From: CAYRMN01 sp964425575
Lineage (GTDB): Bacteria; Patescibacteriota; Patescibacteriia; 2-12-FULL-60-25
Direction: 5' to 3'
DNA: 7,579 bases
Assembly: GCA_964425575.1 (NCBI GenBank)
Contig: CAYRMN010000046.1
Span: 1 to 7,579, forward strand
Below, one piece after another: positions 5,248 through 7,579 of the stretch. The translations under genes and the position numbers were made by a program. A model generated the notes under the pieces. The model was not told the DNA's origin. It worked only from the letters and a program-made list of their open reading frames with translations, and ran no database searches. Position 1 is the stretch's first letter. Each line of letters opens with the position of its first letter.

Positions 5248-6491
5248 TACCCTTCTTCTTTTTTGCTCAACACAAACCAAAAATAGATGAATAGCACATA
5301 GATCATGATCATGGACCAAGAACTCATGCCTTTGGTCGACCATTCTAACCATGGCGTATAGCGTGTTAACCCGGCGATGCCTTCGATGAGCTTTGCTAAT
5401 CCCAGAGTTGGCGCGTTGATGAACAAAGAACCTATCCCATTTCCCCAAGCAGCGGTAATCGTACCCCACATCATAATGAACGACACAAGTGGTAACACAA
5501 ACACATTTGTAAAAATGCCCGCCAGAGATAGCCGTCCAAAACTCCAAGCTACATATGGCACAGTCATAAGTGTGGCACCGAGCGTCATAGATAACGTCGT
5601 ACGCGTCTCCAACCAATTCGGCAACCACTTCAAACCACTCTCGATCAACGGCGTCCAACTCAGGAGTCCCCACATGGCCAAAAACGACAAGGCGAAACCT
5701 GCATCGTAAACGAGCTGCCACGGATTGATGATCAACAATATGACCGCGGACACAAGCAGGAGACGGAATGGCTGTGAGATTCTGCCCACCTCACGCGCAA
5801 CAAGCACGAGCCAACCCATAAGGGCTGCGCGCGTAACTGATGGCGAAAAACCGACAAAACCACAAAACAACAACAGAACAATTGACGTGAGTACAAAATT
5901 ATAACGCCGCCTCAATCCGATATGAGCCACAAGAAGTGCCAATACCTGAACCACGATCGTCACATTTGAACCTGAAACGGCCACGATATGAAGCAGACCA
6001 GCACTCCGAAACAAATCGTGTTGTTCTTTTGATAATTGTTTTTCCCCATAGAGAATCCCAGTAACCAATGCCGCCTCGTCACGTGGCAAGGCTGACGCAA
6101 TCCGCGCCGTAAGTAACATGCGCCAGCGCTCAAGCATGTTTGGCGAAGTCGAAACGATAGCCTGAAGAGATCCTCGCCCATTGATAAAGCGTAAGCGCGG
6201 AAAAGAAGATAGATCACAACGAGCTACGCCGAGACTAAATGCGAGGAGGATTGCAAACATGACAACAAAGATCCATTCGCCCTCTCTACGGTCATTTCTG
6301 ACACGTCGATCGCGACTGACATGTCCCGCGCAAAAAACGAAACCAACCGCAAGCACAATAAAAATCACCGTCCATTGTCCAACGGATAGCCATGGATACA
6401 CCCGTGTCGAATGAACAGCTACTCCAATCACAAACGCCACCATCATCCAACCCGCAAGAGTACCTATGGTACGAGGAAGATAAATGCTCAT
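5247..6491 (-). CDS. comEC: Short ComEC/Rec2 family DNA-uptake channel protein
   Basis: Polytopic membrane protein of 414 residues, the inner-membrane channel that brings single-stranded DNA into the cytoplasm in natural transformation. Three N-terminal membrane segments (~11-27, 41-55, 73-90) precede the Competence domain. Its marks are visible: 'LVTGILYGE' 142-150, 'GLLHIVAVSGSNV' 165-177 (family GLxHLLAISGxHV), 'SPSVTRAALMG' 216-226, 'NPWQLVYDAGFALSF' 256-270 and 'FTNVFVLP' 327-334. The protein ends soon after the last membrane helix (~392-408), with no C-terminal metallo-beta-lactamase domain. The stretch between the third helix and the competence core (~91-135) is too short for a usual OB-fold. 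Full-length homologues are about 700-800 residues. The start at 6491 has GGAAG touching the ATG, too close for a normal ribosome site, but the N-terminus is family-like. The lone position 40 bases past a terminator suggests its own promoter. Confidence 0.9.
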   Translation of the reverse strand: MSIYLPRTIGTLAGWMMVAFVIGVAVHSTRVYPWLSVGQWTVIFIVLAVGFVFCAGHVSRDRRVRNDRREGEWIFVVMFAILLAFSLGVARCDLSSFPRLRFINGRGSLQAIVSTSPNMLERWRMLLTARIASALPRDEAALVTGILYGEKQLSKEQHDLFRSAGLLHIVAVSGSNVTIVVQVLALLVAHIGLRRRYNFVLTSIVLLLFCGFVGFSPSVTRAALMGWLVLVAREVGRISQPFRLLLVSAVILLIINPWQLVYDAGFALSFLAMWGLLSWTPLIESGLKWLPNWLETRTTLSMTLGATLMTVPYVAWSFGRLSLAGIFTNVFVLPLVSFIMMWGTITAAWGNGIGSLFINAPTLGLAKLIEGIAGLTRYTPWLEWSTKGMSSWSMIMIYVLFIYFWFVLSKKEEG

Positions 6492-6530
6492 CTTCCAGAG
6501 CTATCATGAATTGAATAGAATGACGAGGAT

Positions 6531-6561
6531 AAAAAATAGCCGCTGCGTGCGGCTATTTTTT
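6531..6561 (-). terminator. Strong intrinsic terminator of the secreted-protein gene
   Basis: A 13-bp perfect stem, AAAAAATAGCCGC (6531-6543) with GCGGCTATTTTTT (6549-6561), encloses the loop TGCGT. It starts 12 bases after the stop codon of the minus-strand gene at 6574-7206 and ends 39 bases before the comEC start. It is of rho-independent form in both directions and separates the two genes transcriptionally. Confidence 0.88.
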
Positions 6562-6573
6562 CTATTGAAAGGC

Positions 6574-7206
6574 TTAGCGGTTGAGAGAATCTTCACAGGC
6601 CATCAGAGCTTTGGCTCGCTGGGCATGGAATTTGGCGCTTGGTGTAAATGATTTTATGCCGGTCCATGGTCGTACTGTATCAATGTAGGTTAGTGTTTTG
6701 CTTGCTAACACTTCATCACCCCAACATGGACCAGGACTGTTATCTCCGCTGGCCGCACTCACGACAATCAACTTGTTACCGATAAACCCAAGAAAATTAA
6801 AACCCGATCCGCCGGCTTGGCGATAGATGCGGGTCAATTTTCCAGTCTCAAGATCGTAGCGATACACTTTGGTCGTAAATGGACCTCCCGTTTCTGGGTC
6901 TTTTTTCTGATCAATGCGGACGCTGATATACATGTAACGTCTATGTAGAGGATCTGGTAGGACGCTGGTAATCTGAGGCGCCCCAACATCCTTGTCCTGG
7001 AATGAATGCATACTGACTCCATAGGGAATCAAACGAAAAGACAGGATTCCGCTCTCATCCTCCGAGGCTCCCCACCAATTTTGATAAGGACGACTTGATG
7101 AAGACAAATCTTCAATCGCCGCTGCACGCGTGACGAAGGGCAATCCAAGTGAACTGATGCAGCTTACGATGGCAATGACTCGTTTGAACGAAAAATTCAT
7201 AAACAT
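6574..7206 (-). CDS. Small secreted protein of unknown function, beta-propeller-like segment
   Basis: The frame is open further upstream, but the ATG at 7206 (or 7200, two codons later) is preferred because it begins a signal peptide: MFMNFSFKR, hydrophobic VIAIVSCISSLGLPFV, then likely cleavage after TRAAA (residue 30). The mature part is about 180 residues. 'TKVYRYDLETGKLTRIYRQ' has the pattern of one blade of a beta-propeller (strand, D-x-x-TGK turn, strand), and 'KLIVVSAASGD' looks like the next strand. The protein is too short for a full propeller. Two cysteines remain near the C-terminal end (PCWGDE and MACED), which might form a disulfide. No catalytic motif was recognised. It is divergent from the EEP-family gene and ended by its own terminator, so it is a single-gene unit. 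Exported location is likely; the role is unknown. Confidence 0.75.
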   Translation of the reverse strand: MFMNFSFKRVIAIVSCISSLGLPFVTRAAAIEDLSSSSRPYQNWWGASEDESGILSFRLIPYGVSMHSFQDKDVGAPQITSVLPDPLHRRYMYISVRIDQKKDPETGGPFTTKVYRYDLETGKLTRIYRQAGGSGFNFLGFIGNKLIVVSAASGDNSPGPCWGDEVLASKTLTYIDTVRPWTGIKSFTPSAKFHAQRAKALMACEDSLNR

Positions 7207-7243
7207 ATTGGTATTTTTATGACATAATGATATCACGTTCCGT
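7207..7243. promoter_or_regulatory. Divergent promoter region between the secreted protein and EEP genes
   Basis: Only 37 bases separate the two start codons. On the plus strand CATAAT (7223-7228) lies 15 bases before the ATG at 7244. On the minus strand CATAAA (7221-7216) lies 9 bases before the ATG at 7206. Neither gene has a Shine-Dalgarno site. The two -10-like boxes nearly abut, so the two promoters would compete or share a regulator. Clear -35 boxes were not found. Confidence 0.4.
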
Positions 7244-7579
7244 ATGGAGACGAATACCCATCTCAATCTTATCTGCCTCAATACCTGGGCGGCGACTGCG
7301 GGAACGGAGAAGCTGCTCTCATTTTTTCGAACATACCGCAATACGGATATTTTTTGTTTGCAAGAACTCTATAAAGGGGGTGCGCAGGAAAAGCGAAAGA
7401 CCGCTGCAGGAAAAAGTTTAGCAAACATCGATACCGAAATTCTGAAAAAAATTCAAGATGTGTTACCAGATCATAACGTCTATTTTACTCCACAATACGT
7501 CCCATTTTTCGGCACCGCAATTTTGTATCATAAACGATATCGACTCTTGGAATCTGACTCAATCTGCGTCTACCAAGAG
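7244..7579 (+). CDS. Endonuclease/exonuclease/phosphatase (EEP) family protein, N-terminal part
   Basis: A plus-strand frame opens with ATG at 7244 and is still open at the window end (112 codons, no stop). It begins METNTHLNLICLNTWAATAG and continues to TDIFCLQELYKGG. This is the start of the EEP (exonuclease III / DNase I / sphingomyelinase / inositol phosphatase) fold: first strand ending in N13 of 'NTW', then E41 of 'LQE', the metal-binding glutamate. 'FFGTAILYHKRYRL' around 88-101 fits the strand that usually reads 'G-x-A-I-L/V-x-x-x-x'. The family hydrolyses phosphodiester or phosphomonoester bonds with Mg2+; the substrate cannot be told from this part, and the catalytic histidines lie outside the window. 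No signal peptide is seen. The local DNA is clearly AT-rich (about one third GC in one sampled stretch). Confidence 0.78.
   Translation, partial: METNTHLNLICLNTWAATAGTEKLLSFFRTYRNTDIFCLQELYKGGAQEKRKTAAGKSLANIDTEILKKIQDVLPDHNVYFTPQYVPFFGTAILYHKRYRLLESDSICVYQE

Noticed and set aside
7207..7341. 45-residue N-terminal extension of the secreted protein from 7341
   Set aside because: It would overlap the EEP gene start and hide a clear signal peptide that begins at 7206 or 7200.

Overview
The window looks like a chromosomal segment of a bacterium from the candidate phyla radiation (Patescibacteria, Parcubacteria-like). This rests on the RecA sequence style, a cut-down ComEC with the 'HIVAVSGSNV' version of its core motif, a secreted peptidase with 'GTLIK...GYRHVI'-type repeats, and near-absence of Shine-Dalgarno sites. 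The assignment is inference from family knowledge, not a search.

Layout from left to right: (1) a possible minus-strand gene start leaving the left edge; (2) a minus-strand haem-oxygenase-like diiron oxygenase (HDO) family protein whose real N-terminus may lie one frame away behind a T6 run; (3) a strong palindromic terminator; (4) recA, minus strand, complete, with a GAAC-N7-GAAC direct repeat just upstream that could be an SOS operator; (5) a 92-bp REP-like inverted repeat; (6) a large minus-strand lipoprotein with an intact M23 (LytM) peptidase domain, three beta-rich repeats, a Gly/Ser/Thr/Glu linker and a four-cysteine C-terminal domain; (7) about 930 bases without a convincing gene, holding a palindrome, an 86-bp MITE-like element, a weak hairpin, one DnaA box and a ~188-bp imperfect palindrome that ends on the next gene's stop codon; (8) a short ComEC DNA-uptake channel, minus strand; (9) a terminator, then a small secreted protein of unknown function, minus strand; (10) a divergent promoter region and the first 112 codons of a plus-strand endonuclease/exonuclease/phosphatase (EEP) family protein that runs off the right edge.

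Taken together, ComEC (DNA import) and RecA (recombination) would support natural transformation, the M23 lipoprotein would remodel or digest peptidoglycan outside the cell, and the HDO and EEP proteins are enzymes of unknown substrate. No CRISPR array, rRNA, tRNA, prophage or transposase gene was seen. Repeats and palindromes cluster between genes rather than in them. Four of the five 5' regions examined carry a TATAAT-like hexamer only 9-15 bases before the start codon, which suggests near-leaderless transcripts.
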